Origin: Paludibacteraceae bacterium
GTDB lineage: Bacteria > Bacteroidota > Bacteroidia > Bacteroidales > Paludibacteraceae
DNA: 54,238 nt
Assembly: GCA_017553575.1 (NCBI GenBank)
Contig: JAFZKQ010000121.1
Coordinates: 1-54,238 of the forward strand
Reading direction: 5' to 3'
The position numbers were made by a program, and so were the translations under genes. The notes under the pieces were generated by a model that was not told the origin of the DNA, did not search any database, and saw only the letters and a program-made list of their open reading frames with translations. Below are positions 46,052-54,238 of the stretch, piece by piece; the first letter of the stretch is position 1, and each line of letters starts with the position of its first letter.

Positions 46052-48793
46052 ATGACAAGCAACGAAAAATCAGCAGAAGATGTAATAATCCTACCCCAAG
46101 AAGGGGCAAAATCAATCAAGGATGAAGCATATGAGGAAAATGAGAAACTGGTGAACATCGTCATCCGCGAGGGGGTGACAAGGATTGGGCAAAAAGCTTT
46201 CTATAATTGTCACAACCTTGTTTCGGTGAAACTACCCAGCACATTGAAAGTAATAGAGGACAATGCCTTCAGTAATTGCTCAATGTTGAAGGAGATCGTC
46301 TTGCCCGAGAATCTAACAGATTTGGGAGAATGGACTTTTAGCTCGTGTACCAATCTTAAGGAGATAAAGATACCCGATTCTGTCCAATTAAAATACGGCA
46401 CATTTAGAGAATGTAGCAGCCTCGAAAAAGTCATTCTTCCCCAAAATATGAAGACACTTCCACCCTATTCCTTTGATAAGGCAACCAGCCTCAAGGAAGT
46501 GGTTCTGCCTCCGACATTACAGGAAATTGACAACTACGCCTTTAGGGGATGTACCCATCTGACTTCGATAGATTTGTCGGAAACGGTGGAAACGATTGGC
46601 GAAGCAGCCTTCGAAGGATGCATCTCTCTGTCGGGATTGAAATTGCCTAACTCTTTAAAGACATTGAAGGATCAGGCCTTTGCGGAATGTACCAGCCTGA
46701 CAAAAATGGAACTTCCCGCCTCTCTCTCTTCTATCGGCGGCACCTCATTCTCCAAGGATATGGAGATTCTCATCTCGCCCGACAACAAATCACTTAAGAT
46801 GGAGAATGGGATGATTCTCTCTGCATCAGGCACAGATCTCTTCTTCTATCCTAATGACGAAGAAAAGATAGAGATACCCGCCTCCGTCACTTCCATTGCT
46901 GCCAGCGTTTTTGCAAAGAAGCAACGCCTGAAAAGCATCGTAATCCCCTCGAGTGTGGAGAAATTGGGATGTGCTTGCTTTAGCGATTGTCCCTCCCTAC
47001 AAAATGTGGTTTTGGGGAACGGTCTGAAGGAAATCAACAATTCTACCTTCAGCGACTGCCCTAATTTAGAGACTATTTCTTTTCCGGATTCCCTTGAATC
47101 CATAGGATATAGGGCTTTTTATAATTGTACACAATTAAAGAAGGTCTCGATACCATCGTCCGTGAAAAAGATAGATGAAAAGGCTTTTGCCAACTGCTCA
47201 GGATTAACAGAGCTGAGCATCGCCTCAAATTGCGATATAGAGCGAGAGACGTTCGATGCATGCATCAATCTCACCTCTGCCGACCTAGCTTGTTCGACCA
47301 TAAATAGTTATGCCTTTCATGGATGTGAATCACTAACCTCTTTGACATTGAGGGAGACGGTCAACCGCATTAGTACCGGCGCTTTCTACCGCTGCAATAA
47401 ATTAGCTAGCGTCCAGATTACCTCTTCCAACACAACCATTGACGGCCAGATATTTTTGGACCATAGCTGTTCTGAAAACATCCTGATGGCAAACGACAAC
47501 GATTGGATGAACGTTTCGGTAGAAGACTTCAAAGAAATCCAAGAATCGGCTAAGCAAGGCGATGCGGAAGCCCAATACGACCTTGGTAGCTGCTACTTCG
47601 AAGGAGCGGGAGTCCTAAAGGATCAAAAAACTGGCGTGGAATGGTTAGAGAAATCCGCCAAGCAAGGTTATGTGCATGCCCAATGGTATTTGGCATGGTG
47701 CTATGCTCACGGCGTCGGCGTGAAGCATAGCTACAAAACGGCGGGCGAGTGGGCAGAAAAAGCCGCAAACCAAGGTCACTCTTCGGCACAAAACCTGTTG
47801 GGCAATTTCTATATGCGTGGTGAAGGGGTTGAACAAGACTACGAGATGGCCGCAGAATGGTATCGGAAAGCAGCAAAGAACGGTCACAAAGATGCCCAAA
47901 GGAGTTTGGAATACTTAAAAACGAATGGTCTCATCCTTCCCGACGATACCCTAAAGATAAACGACGAGACTTTCGGACTTCTCATCTATAATGGGAAAAA
48001 CAGATGGACGCGTAAAACAACAGCCAACTTCTCAGGAAATGAATCTCCTTTCGAAATAGAATTGGAAGGTTCCGAGGAAGAGGGCGTTTCCGACGCTCAA
48101 CGCAAAGCCTACACCGATTATCTTCAGAAGCAGGAGGATCTCTTCAAGGCTCTTCAACAGAGAGCCAAGGAGATCTATAAGGGTGCCAACCAACAGAAGA
48201 AAAACAAAGTGCAACCTAAGGGACTCTATATCGACCGCAAGGGCAACTACGGTTGGAGGAGCACAAAGGCTTGGAACGGACGCCCGAACGCCGTCATTCT
48301 CTCCGACGGACCTGTTCAAATCACAGGAAGCAGAGATATTTTGTACCACTACGCCGAAATGAAGGCGAAACGCACAAGCAAGGATTGGCACATAGGAGAG
48401 ACCGCTTACATAAACCTCTTCGGGGAACTCGTCAGTCTAACTATCTCCTCCTCGGGGGAAGGCAAAGATGGCGAAAAACTTACCGAAAAGGAGCAGGAAC
48501 TCCTGCAATGGCTGACCACCGAATTGGAGACCGAAAAGATCAAAAACGACGTGATTGAATATTGCAACGCTTGCTACGAACAATGGAGCGATAAGAGAAT
48601 CGATGCCTTGGATCTTCTCGACGAGATTTCACTGAATAGCATCTACCTCAAGGTGGGTGATGCCGAGGAAATGGATGATCAACCCGATATTTGCCTCGCA
48701 GGCGATTGTATGGCCGACGACGAAAACGGCATCGCCATCGGCTTCAGAGACAAGTCCCTACTGGACATCTCGGAGGAGAGCTACGCATTCTGA
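46052..48793 (+). CDS. Cytoplasmic LRR_5 + Sel1-repeat protein with a DUF6985-like C-terminal domain, copy 2
   Basis: A 913-residue tandem paralogue of the preceding gene. The first eight residues (MTSNEKSA) and part of the DNA just upstream of the start are the same, so the duplicated unit included the leader. Layout is identical: LRR_5 repeats to about 480, Sel1-like repeats 489-625 (AKQGDAEAQYDLGSCYFEGAGV), and the C-terminal domain from about 640 ending DISEESYAF. The LRR half has diverged more than the Sel1 and C-terminal parts, which suggests that the LRR face is the variable recognition part and the C-terminus the shared output. It is probably co-transcribed with copy 1. A strong terminator follows. 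Confidence 0.82.
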   Translation: MTSNEKSAEDVIILPQEGAKSIKDEAYEENEKLVNIVIREGVTRIGQKAFYNCHNLVSVKLPSTLKVIEDNAFSNCSMLKEIVLPENLTDLGEWTFSSCTNLKEIKIPDSVQLKYGTFRECSSLEKVILPQNMKTLPPYSFDKATSLKEVVLPPTLQEIDNYAFRGCTHLTSIDLSETVETIGEAAFEGCISLSGLKLPNSLKTLKDQAFAECTSLTKMELPASLSSIGGTSFSKDMEILISPDNKSLKMENGMILSASGTDLFFYPNDEEKIEIPASVTSIAASVFAKKQRLKSIVIPSSVEKLGCACFSDCPSLQNVVLGNGLKEINNSTFSDCPNLETISFPDSLESIGYRAFYNCTQLKKVSIPSSVKKIDEKAFANCSGLTELSIASNCDIERETFDACINLTSADLACSTINSYAFHGCESLTSLTLRETVNRISTGAFYRCNKLASVQITSSNTTIDGQIFLDHSCSENILMANDNDWMNVSVEDFKEIQESAKQGDAEAQYDLGSCYFEGAGVLKDQKTGVEWLEKSAKQGYVHAQWYLAWCYAHGVGVKHSYKTAGEWAEKAANQGHSSAQNLLGNFYMRGEGVEQDYEMAAEWYRKAAKNGHKDAQRSLEYLKTNGLILPDDTLKINDETFGLLIYNGKNRWTRKTTANFSGNESPFEIELEGSEEEGVSDAQRKAYTDYLQKQEDLFKALQQRAKEIYKGANQQKKNKVQPKGLYIDRKGNYGWRSTKAWNGRPNAVILSDGPVQITGSRDILYHYAEMKAKRTSKDWHIGETAYINLFGELVSLTISSSGEGKDGEKLTEKEQELLQWLTTELETEKIKNDVIEYCNACYEQWSDKRIDALDLLDEISLNSIYLKVGDAEEMDDQPDICLAGDCMADDENGIAIGFRDKSLLDISEESYAF

Positions 48794-48806
48794 TTTATGA
48801 ATACAA

Positions 48807-48842
48807 AATAGGAGGATGCCCCTTACGAGACATCCTCCTATT
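48807..48842. terminator. Bidirectional terminator
   Basis: Arms AATAGGAGGATG and CATCCTCCTATT are perfectly complementary around twelve bases, between the convergent LRR-Sel1 and lyase genes. Confidence 0.85.
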
Positions 48843-48872
48843 CTATTGTCAACGAATCGATCTACGATCTGC

Positions 48873-51623
48873 CTATTTGAGAATCAATTTCGCCTGATAG
48901 TGGTCGGCACTTGCTTCTACCAACAACAGATAGATTCCGGCAGGCAAACCAGCACGCTCTATCACGAAGGAGAGAGATCCTGCCACGCCCCCCTTCTCTG
49001 TTCCACGACTCACCGTAGAACCGTCCACTGAGAGAAGCTTCCACTGTACATCTTTCCCTTCTGGATTAGGGACAGAGACTTCGCATCGATCTGTCATCGG
49101 ATTGCCAGCCACAAAGAAATCTTTGTAAGAAAGTTGCTCCGTCACACCCAAAGTCTCATTCGTGACCACGAAAAGGGCATTGAAAGTAACATCTTCCGAT
49201 CCGCCCAACAAGGTTATTGTGAACGGATATTCGCCTTCATCTTCCAAGGCTGCTCCAGATATAACGATAGAGGCTTCCTCATTATTAATCTCCGCAGTTA
49301 GGCCATTTGGCAACCCTTCAATCACCGCTTGGAAAGCATTCTTCCAAGTTAGACGAATCGGTATTATCTGTTTTCCCTTATCCGTTCTGAAAACAAGGTC
49401 TCCCTCAGCATAAAACAACTGAGCCGGCTCTGAATAAGGCACTGTGATGGTTCCTCCCGTATCTGTCACCTCATTTCCATCCAATGCGCCAACAGTGATG
49501 AGCGAATACTGGTAAACACCTGGGGTCGTCGGTGTTCCTCCAATCTTGATTTGACCATTCGCCACCGTCGCTGACACTCCTGGAGGCAACGTACCAACCA
49601 CCTCGACACTCGTAGCATTAACGAAATTATAGACCGTCGTAACCATCGCCGTACCAACAGCAACCGTCTGATTACGTGCGCCACCGGAACCCCAGCGACC
49701 GATGCCTGCAGGACCTGCATTCCTTAGGCTCCTATAATACTCCAACGGACTATAGCCCAAATGAGGAGGCTGATTATAACCGCAGTTTTGCCAAGCCACA
49801 GCCATATCATACACATGGTCGTCACGCAACCATGGCAACTTATACGGGCTCTCCATGGTGGTCGAATAAATCGTCAAATAATAGTGGTTATTCACAACCG
49901 TCCAGAAGAGAGACTCCTCACGCCAGTCGCCCAATATATCAGCTTGCAAGCATGGATTATACTTCGTGGCGTTATTTTGGTTGGCACCCCATTGGAGTTT
50001 CTCGCCTTCGACATAAATATTAAGACCGAAAGTATGGACACGAGACCAAGTCTTTCCCACATTGTCCCATTTATCCACATGGGCACGGTCCGTATACTCC
50101 TCCAACAAATCACCATCCCAGAATATGCGGGAGTTGATTGAACTACTATTGGTACTTCCCGTGTGCCACTTTGCGATTTCTTGACCCTTGCAGGTAAAGA
50201 GATATTCATTGCTCCATTCCATACATTCCGCACCATCGTAGGTACTATCACAATCCAACGCCAAGCCTCTTCCTGTATCTCCACCCGTCTGATTTTTATA
50301 CATCAATACCCGACCGGTCTTTGCGTCCAACATCGCACAATCGTATTTGGAATCAGACTCTTCCGTAATCATAAAATACTCTAATCCATCATTCGTCGGA
50401 TCGAACTCACCTAAGTGCGTCGCATCACCATGTCCTAAGCCTGTACTCCATAGAAGAGTACCGTCATGATCCAAACAAGCCGCACCTACGATGATTTCAT
50501 CATATCCATCATTATCCACATCTCCACAAGTGACACTATGTGCACCTTGCCCATAGATGCCTTGGCCTTGCCGATCGGAGGTATGTCTCCAGACGGTAGA
50601 TAACGAATTTCCGTCCCAAGAGTAGGCGGCAGCATAGGAGTAGGTATAGATGCCTCGAGTCGTCACGGCACAAGGTTGCGCCTTCCCGTTCACCGGAAGG
50701 AATGCCACACAGCCCTTCATCCAGTTTCCACGATGTCCATATGTAGATCCGTCCGTATTATTAGGCCTGTCGTCCCAATCTCTCTGAATATTGAAATATG
50801 GCCAATAGTCAATGGTTGCCAACTCCTTGCCATCCTTACCGCTGAAGCAAGTAAGCCACTCCTTTCCTCCATCGGTAATAACTCCAGATGAATTGATCGA
50901 AGAAGCAGAATGGTTAGCCCCAGCAGCAGCCCCCTTAGAGAGGAAATTGCCTGTGGCATCCTTCGAACCCTGAGCCGTTTTGACAATCAACTCACCGTAA
51001 CCATCCCCATCGAAATCATAACAAAGGAAGGTAAAACGGCAACCTGCCAAGACATTGGGACCCAAATTGATACGCCACAACAACGTACCGTCCAACTTCA
51101 AGCAATCCAAGATAGGAGGAGCCGTAGGAGTTGCCAAGGCACCCGTTCCTCCTTCCCAACACAAGATAATCTCCTGCTCACCGTCGCCATCCATATCATA
51201 GGCGGAACAGTCGTAAGGCGAATAAGTCACCTCCGTTCCGTCAGGCAAGCGATAGGTGCCTGGGTGGTTCAACAAAAGATTACGATAATACGCTTGGTCG
51301 CATTTCACGCCCGACTGGGAATCAATCACCACCCCATCCTTATCAAGGACTTCCAAAGAGAAAGTCGCACCCGAATACGAAGAAGCGATAGAGACATTCG
51401 TCCGGTCCGTGAGCGTACTCACCAAATTTCCATCCGCATATAGTTTATACGTAGTGGAGTAATGGGAATCCGTATTGCGCATACGCCAACTGACATAGAC
51501 GCTATTCCCATTTTGGCAAGCCCACAATCCTCTCGATTGTTTGGCAGCCGCATAAGTGTCGCTGTAACTACCTTGTAGCAACGCGAGCACTATACTAAAA
51601 ATAAAAACGATTCTTTTCATCAT
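48873..51623 (-). CDS. Rhamnogalacturonan lyase (PL11 family), T9SS-exported
   Basis: A 916-residue secreted polysaccharide lyase. It should cleave the rhamnose-galacturonate backbone of pectin rhamnogalacturonan I by beta-elimination. Signal peptide at 1-25. After an Ig-like N-terminal part, the PL11 eight-bladed propeller is marked by calcium-binding loops such as YDMDGDGEQEI, YDFDGDGYGEL and GDVDNDGYDEI, and by ILGDWREESLFW and HLGYSPLEYY near its end. About 640-825 is Ig/cadherin-like (GTPTTPGVYQYSL). The last 80 residues are a T9SS sorting domain (AGLPAGIYLLLVEAS...KLILK). No susC/susD or other pectin genes are near, so this is a stand-alone secreted enzyme here. A good -7/-33 promoter lies upstream. 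Confidence 0.9.
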   Translation of the reverse strand: MMKRIVFIFSIVLALLQGSYSDTYAAAKQSRGLWACQNGNSVYVSWRMRNTDSHYSTTYKLYADGNLVSTLTDRTNVSIASSYSGATFSLEVLDKDGVVIDSQSGVKCDQAYYRNLLLNHPGTYRLPDGTEVTYSPYDCSAYDMDGDGEQEIILCWEGGTGALATPTAPPILDCLKLDGTLLWRINLGPNVLAGCRFTFLCYDFDGDGYGELIVKTAQGSKDATGNFLSKGAAAGANHSASSINSSGVITDGGKEWLTCFSGKDGKELATIDYWPYFNIQRDWDDRPNNTDGSTYGHRGNWMKGCVAFLPVNGKAQPCAVTTRGIYTYSYAAAYSWDGNSLSTVWRHTSDRQGQGIYGQGAHSVTCGDVDNDGYDEIIVGAACLDHDGTLLWSTGLGHGDATHLGEFDPTNDGLEYFMITEESDSKYDCAMLDAKTGRVLMYKNQTGGDTGRGLALDCDSTYDGAECMEWSNEYLFTCKGQEIAKWHTGSTNSSSINSRIFWDGDLLEEYTDRAHVDKWDNVGKTWSRVHTFGLNIYVEGEKLQWGANQNNATKYNPCLQADILGDWREESLFWTVVNNHYYLTIYSTTMESPYKLPWLRDDHVYDMAVAWQNCGYNQPPHLGYSPLEYYRSLRNAGPAGIGRWGSGGARNQTVAVGTAMVTTVYNFVNATSVEVVGTLPPGVSATVANGQIKIGGTPTTPGVYQYSLITVGALDGNEVTDTGGTITVPYSEPAQLFYAEGDLVFRTDKGKQIIPIRLTWKNAFQAVIEGLPNGLTAEINNEEASIVISGAALEDEGEYPFTITLLGGSEDVTFNALFVVTNETLGVTEQLSYKDFFVAGNPMTDRCEVSVPNPEGKDVQWKLLSVDGSTVSRGTEKGGVAGSLSFVIERAGLPAGIYLLLVEASADHYQAKLILK

Positions 51624-51681
51624 TCATCCTATGTTTTATGTTTTTATGGTATATGGTATGTCCCTAAGAAGGAATAAGGTA

Positions 51682-51711
51682 CAAAAATACATCATATTTT
51701 GAAATGACAAA
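51682..51711 (-). promoter_or_regulatory. Promoter of the rhamnogalacturonan lyase gene
   Basis: On the minus strand TATTTTTG (51682-51689) matches the -7 box exactly, and TTTG (51708-51711) lies 18 bp upstream as the -33 element. The start codon is about 58 bp downstream. Confidence 0.65.
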
Positions 51712-51798
51712 GAAAAGGGAACATTTGTTGACGAACATCGTTCTCTTTGAACCTCAAAATCCTCCCACAAAAAAGTCAGAGCCCCGACCCTCTTTTTA

Positions 51799-53799
51799 TT
51801 ATCTTTTTTGGAACGTAATGGTGTACCCTCCAATCCTCAACAGATAGTGTCCACTTGACAATCCACTAACATCCAAAACACCATTCTCGCTGTGTCCTTG
51901 CCACTGAAGTTTTCCTTGCATATCCAAGATTTCATAATCGAAATTCTTTTTACCTTTCACACGGATTTCCCCAGTTGTCGGGTTCGGTGAAATTTCCATT
52001 CTATCCGATTCATAGGTCTCCACACCTGTCGCATTTGAGAAATAGGCCGTCACGCCAACCACATCCGTAACGTTTTCTATTTTGAATAGACCATTCTCTG
52101 AAGTCAAAATTTCGCCCCGTGAGGTGACTACGCTGTCTATACGACTTCCAGCCTCAGGAACTACCTCTATGACTGCACTTTCCCCGAAACGGACAAAACT
52201 GTCCCGCAAGGAAATCCTTCCGTTTCCTTCCACTTTAGGCTTGATACGGAAGGTTTCAGTGTATTTCACGATTTCAACATAATGCTTGGAATCGCGATTA
52301 TATACCTCCTTATTGGGGTTAGGATCCCAATCTATCGGCACCTGCATGGATGCTGTTGCATTATACCCATTATCAGCCCCAAGATAAAAACCGCCTCGAC
52401 CATCATCCAAATCCATAGCATCAAGATTAATTAGATCCGTTATAATAGCAGAATGAAATACAGAATCCTGTCCATAAAGAGAAAGCATACAATTAGGTCC
52501 TCCATATGGCGATTCAAAACGAACAGAATCCGTCTCCTCTGTAAACTTAAAGGTTAAAGTTCCATTTGCGCTATAACCTAATATACATATCCGATCATTT
52601 TCTCCAAATGAATAGGTAGAGTTCTTATCAGTCCACCACCAACTCGAATTTTGGAAAGGAATCTTATTCACATCTTCCACTTCCACATTCCCTGAGATTT
52701 TCACACAAGAACAGAGACTATTAAAATAAGTCTGCTTGGATGCCACAATTTCCCCTTTGCTATTACTACGCAAATTGACTGGCAATTTGTCCTCCGCGAA
52801 ATGCCAATAACCTAAGAATTTTGGTTTACCATCCGATATGTCGCTCTTCACTATTAAAGAACCAGCCTCTGCCTCCCATGACAACGTATACTTTCGGTTA
52901 ACAATAATCGGCTCTCCATCAGGATTTACATTATAATCAGCCGCCTCATAATGGAACAAATCATAAAGAGTATCTCCTATACAAAATATTTCTCCTGGAG
53001 TTCTTGATTCCATTCCCACACTCGTCAACTCCGTCTGATACACACAATCCCATTTCACATTAAAGGCATTGTCCAATCGAACTACATACCGACTCCAACC
53101 CTTTTGACTACGACATTTACTTTCATACCCGTTCATCCCTGTAAACGTTGTATCTATATAGGAAGCGAAAAGATAATCACCATTATCTAACAATATGAAA
53201 TTTTTAGATAAAGAGGGAGCCTTTACCCCTTCTTTAGAAAAGATATTAAATATGTGCCTAAAGGATCCGTCTTCTATAGCAAGAGATACAAAAGCATCTG
53301 CCCATTGATTTTTTTCTTGACTGAAAAGATACTTATCCCCACTAAAATAAAAATCCCCTTGTTTCTCAAAATGTATGGACATACAAATCTCCCCTGTTTC
53401 TTCATTTACCCCATATAAGGCCACCAAAGAACAATAACCATTTGCAGAAGACTCCGAAGAGCAATAAAAATCCTTGCACCATTGCAAATCACCATTCTTA
53501 GTAAATTTAGCAATGAAAGCACAAGACCGTTCATTTGCCTTCATTAATTTAAATCCGTCAGGAAAAGACAATGAATTTTTATAATGACCTCCACAATATA
53601 CATTTCCCTTCGAGTCATGCTTCACAAAATCAATTCCAACCCCATAACTACTCGCCGTACTTTTCAACGGCAAAGCCCAATCCAGTTCCAAACCGTAATC
53701 CTCTGCCGTCACAACCTGAACTTCACAAGGATCGCCGGCCATCAAGAATGGCACTCCTACTGCAAAAAATGTAATTAAAGAGATAAGAAACCGTTTCAT
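51799..53799 (-). CDS. T9SS-exported protein of unknown function
   Basis: A 666-residue secreted protein I cannot name. Signal peptide at 1-21 (VGVPFLMAG). Residues about 30-500 have recurring strands of the kind KHDSKGNVYCGGHYKNSL, FIAKFTKNGDLQWCKDFYC and RYVVRLDNAFNVKWDCVYQ. This resembles the SBBP/'delta-60'-like repeat proteins predicted to form beta-propellers. About 515-590 is a small beta domain like the bacterial-repeat (divergent InlB B-repeat) kind (VEGNGRISLRDSFVRFGESAVIEVVPEAGSRI, shortened here). The last 75 residues are a T9SS type A sorting domain, with SPNPTTGEIRVKG and LSSGHYLLRIGG. It has its own strong promoter. The gap to the lyase gene is 175 bp, with a weak A/T-flanked hairpin near 51778-51795. 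Confidence 0.78.
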   Translation of the reverse strand: MKRFLISLITFFAVGVPFLMAGDPCEVQVVTAEDYGLELDWALPLKSTASSYGVGIDFVKHDSKGNVYCGGHYKNSLSFPDGFKLMKANERSCAFIAKFTKNGDLQWCKDFYCSSESSANGYCSLVALYGVNEETGEICMSIHFEKQGDFYFSGDKYLFSQEKNQWADAFVSLAIEDGSFRHIFNIFSKEGVKAPSLSKNFILLDNGDYLFASYIDTTFTGMNGYESKCRSQKGWSRYVVRLDNAFNVKWDCVYQTELTSVGMESRTPGEIFCIGDTLYDLFHYEAADYNVNPDGEPIIVNRKYTLSWEAEAGSLIVKSDISDGKPKFLGYWHFAEDKLPVNLRSNSKGEIVASKQTYFNSLCSCVKISGNVEVEDVNKIPFQNSSWWWTDKNSTYSFGENDRICILGYSANGTLTFKFTEETDSVRFESPYGGPNCMLSLYGQDSVFHSAIITDLINLDAMDLDDGRGGFYLGADNGYNATASMQVPIDWDPNPNKEVYNRDSKHYVEIVKYTETFRIKPKVEGNGRISLRDSFVRFGESAVIEVVPEAGSRIDSVVTSRGEILTSENGLFKIENVTDVVGVTAYFSNATGVETYESDRMEISPNPTTGEIRVKGKKNFDYEILDMQGKLQWQGHSENGVLDVSGLSSGHYLLRIGGYTITFQKR

Positions 53800-53877
53800 C
53801 TTATTTGCTTTATTCTTAAATGGGTGATTTCCTCCACGTCAATCCTAACAATAGATAGACCTCAGAAAGAAACCTTG

Positions 53878-53909
53878 CAAAGGTAGTCGTTATTTTATTA
53901 AAATTCAAA
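53878..53909 (-). promoter_or_regulatory. Promoter of the T9SS cargo gene at 51799-53799
   Basis: On the minus strand TACCTTTG (53878-53885) is an exact -7 box and TTTG (53906-53909) sits 20 bp upstream as a -33 element. The start codon follows about 79 bp downstream. Confidence 0.7.
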
Positions 53910-53992
53910 CAATCAACGGTTAAAGCTTGGAGACACCGACACGAATCGAGAGGGGGAACCGCCCGTCGAACGTTACTTTCCCTCAATGATAC

Positions 53993-54009
53993 GAAGGCTT
54001 CCAGCCTTC
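53993..54009 (+). repeat. GGCTTCCAGCC hairpin motif, copy 3
   Basis: GAAGGCT-TCC-AGCCTTC, a perfect 7-bp stem holding the GGCTTCCAGCC core shared with 2238-2248 and 26786-26796. Confidence 0.6.
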
Positions 54010-54028
54010 CTTTTTGTCATACCACATC

Positions 54029-54100
54029 CCGTTCCGCACCGCACGCCGCCGCCGCATGCCCATGGGCACGGACGGCCACGGCCCGTGCGCCGGCGCACAA
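54029..54100. other. GC-rich palindromic patch next to the 5S rRNA terminator
   Basis: About 70 bp of very high GC content with perfect palindromes TGCCCATGGGCA (54057-54068) and GTGCGCCGGCGCAC (54085-54098) and a further GCACGG/CCGTGC pair between them. Neighbouring intergenic DNA is AT-rich. I see no gene in the 340 bp between 53800 and 54140. Confidence 0.7.
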
Positions 54101-54101
54101 C

Positions 54102-54136
54102 AAAAAAAGGGACGCAGTCCATACGGATTGCGTCCC
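54102..54136 (-). terminator. Terminator of the 5S rRNA gene
   Basis: On the minus strand GGGACGCAATCC and GGACTGCGTCCC (one mismatch) form a 12-bp stem around four bases, followed by seven T. Confidence 0.9.
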
Positions 54137-54140
54137 TGTA

Positions 54141-54238
<98 letters not shown>

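Noticed and set aside
51778-51795. Terminator between the T9SS cargo gene and the lyase gene
   Set aside because: The stem is only about 4 bp with mismatches beyond; flanking T runs are suggestive but not enough for a separate call.

Overview
The window reads as a chromosomal segment of a gut-type Bacteroidales bacterium. Many genes start just downstream of the Bacteroidetes -7 box TAnnTTTG. Five secreted proteins end in Por-type (type IX secretion, T9SS) C-terminal sorting domains. There is a Bacteroidetes-style NtrC-like regulator with a GSFTSA loop, a long signal peptidase I, and a partial 5S rRNA of Bacteroidales type at the right edge. Base composition is moderate, with one short very GC-rich patch next to the 5S gene.

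Layout. 1-3.8 kb: the 3' part of asd, an Lrp/AsnC regulator, a GNAT acetyltransferase, and two small secreted proteins. 3.9-9.6 kb: uvrA and mutS (DNA repair), both on the minus strand. 9.8-25.1 kb: a tightly spaced minus-strand cluster of four genes (gaps of 14-25 bp). Three encode very large T9SS-exported proteins built from BspA-like leucine-rich repeats (LRR_5) and copies of a shared roughly 100-residue beta-sandwich-like module. One carries transglutaminase-like, serine-hydrolase-like and SUMF1-like domains, one a propeller-like middle, and one a C10 (streptopain)-like protease domain. The fourth is a six-helix membrane protein. 25.8-30.4 kb: a DUF4253 protein and a Dna2/Cas4-like nuclease-helicase. 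30.4-34.7 kb (minus): dapB, lepB, a DUF3108 protein and an NtrC-like response regulator, arranged like an operon. 35.0-38.0 kb: two paralogous AAA_14/DUF4143 ATPases, each preceded by its own array of short repeats with a period of 32-33 bp. 38.0-43.0 kb: a WG-repeat lipoprotein, metG and a TrpB2-type tryptophan synthase beta chain. 43.2-48.8 kb: a tandem pair of cytoplasmic LRR_5 + Sel1-repeat proteins with a shared C-terminal domain. 48.9-53.8 kb (minus): a T9SS-exported PL11 rhamnogalacturonan lyase and another T9SS cargo protein. 54.1 kb to end: terminator and 3' part of a 5S rRNA gene on the minus strand.

The most interesting parts are (i) the repeat arrays in front of the two DUF4143 ATPases: phased, different in sequence, equal in period, and in one case overlapping the promoter; (ii) the four-gene surface-protein cluster with its shared module, unusual domain fusions, strong Shine-Dalgarno sequences and a possible leader peptide; (iii) a perfect 28-bp palindrome inside the coding sequence of two sorting domains; and (iv) the duplicated LRR-Sel1 proteins. 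All functions are read from sequence motifs; no database search was run.
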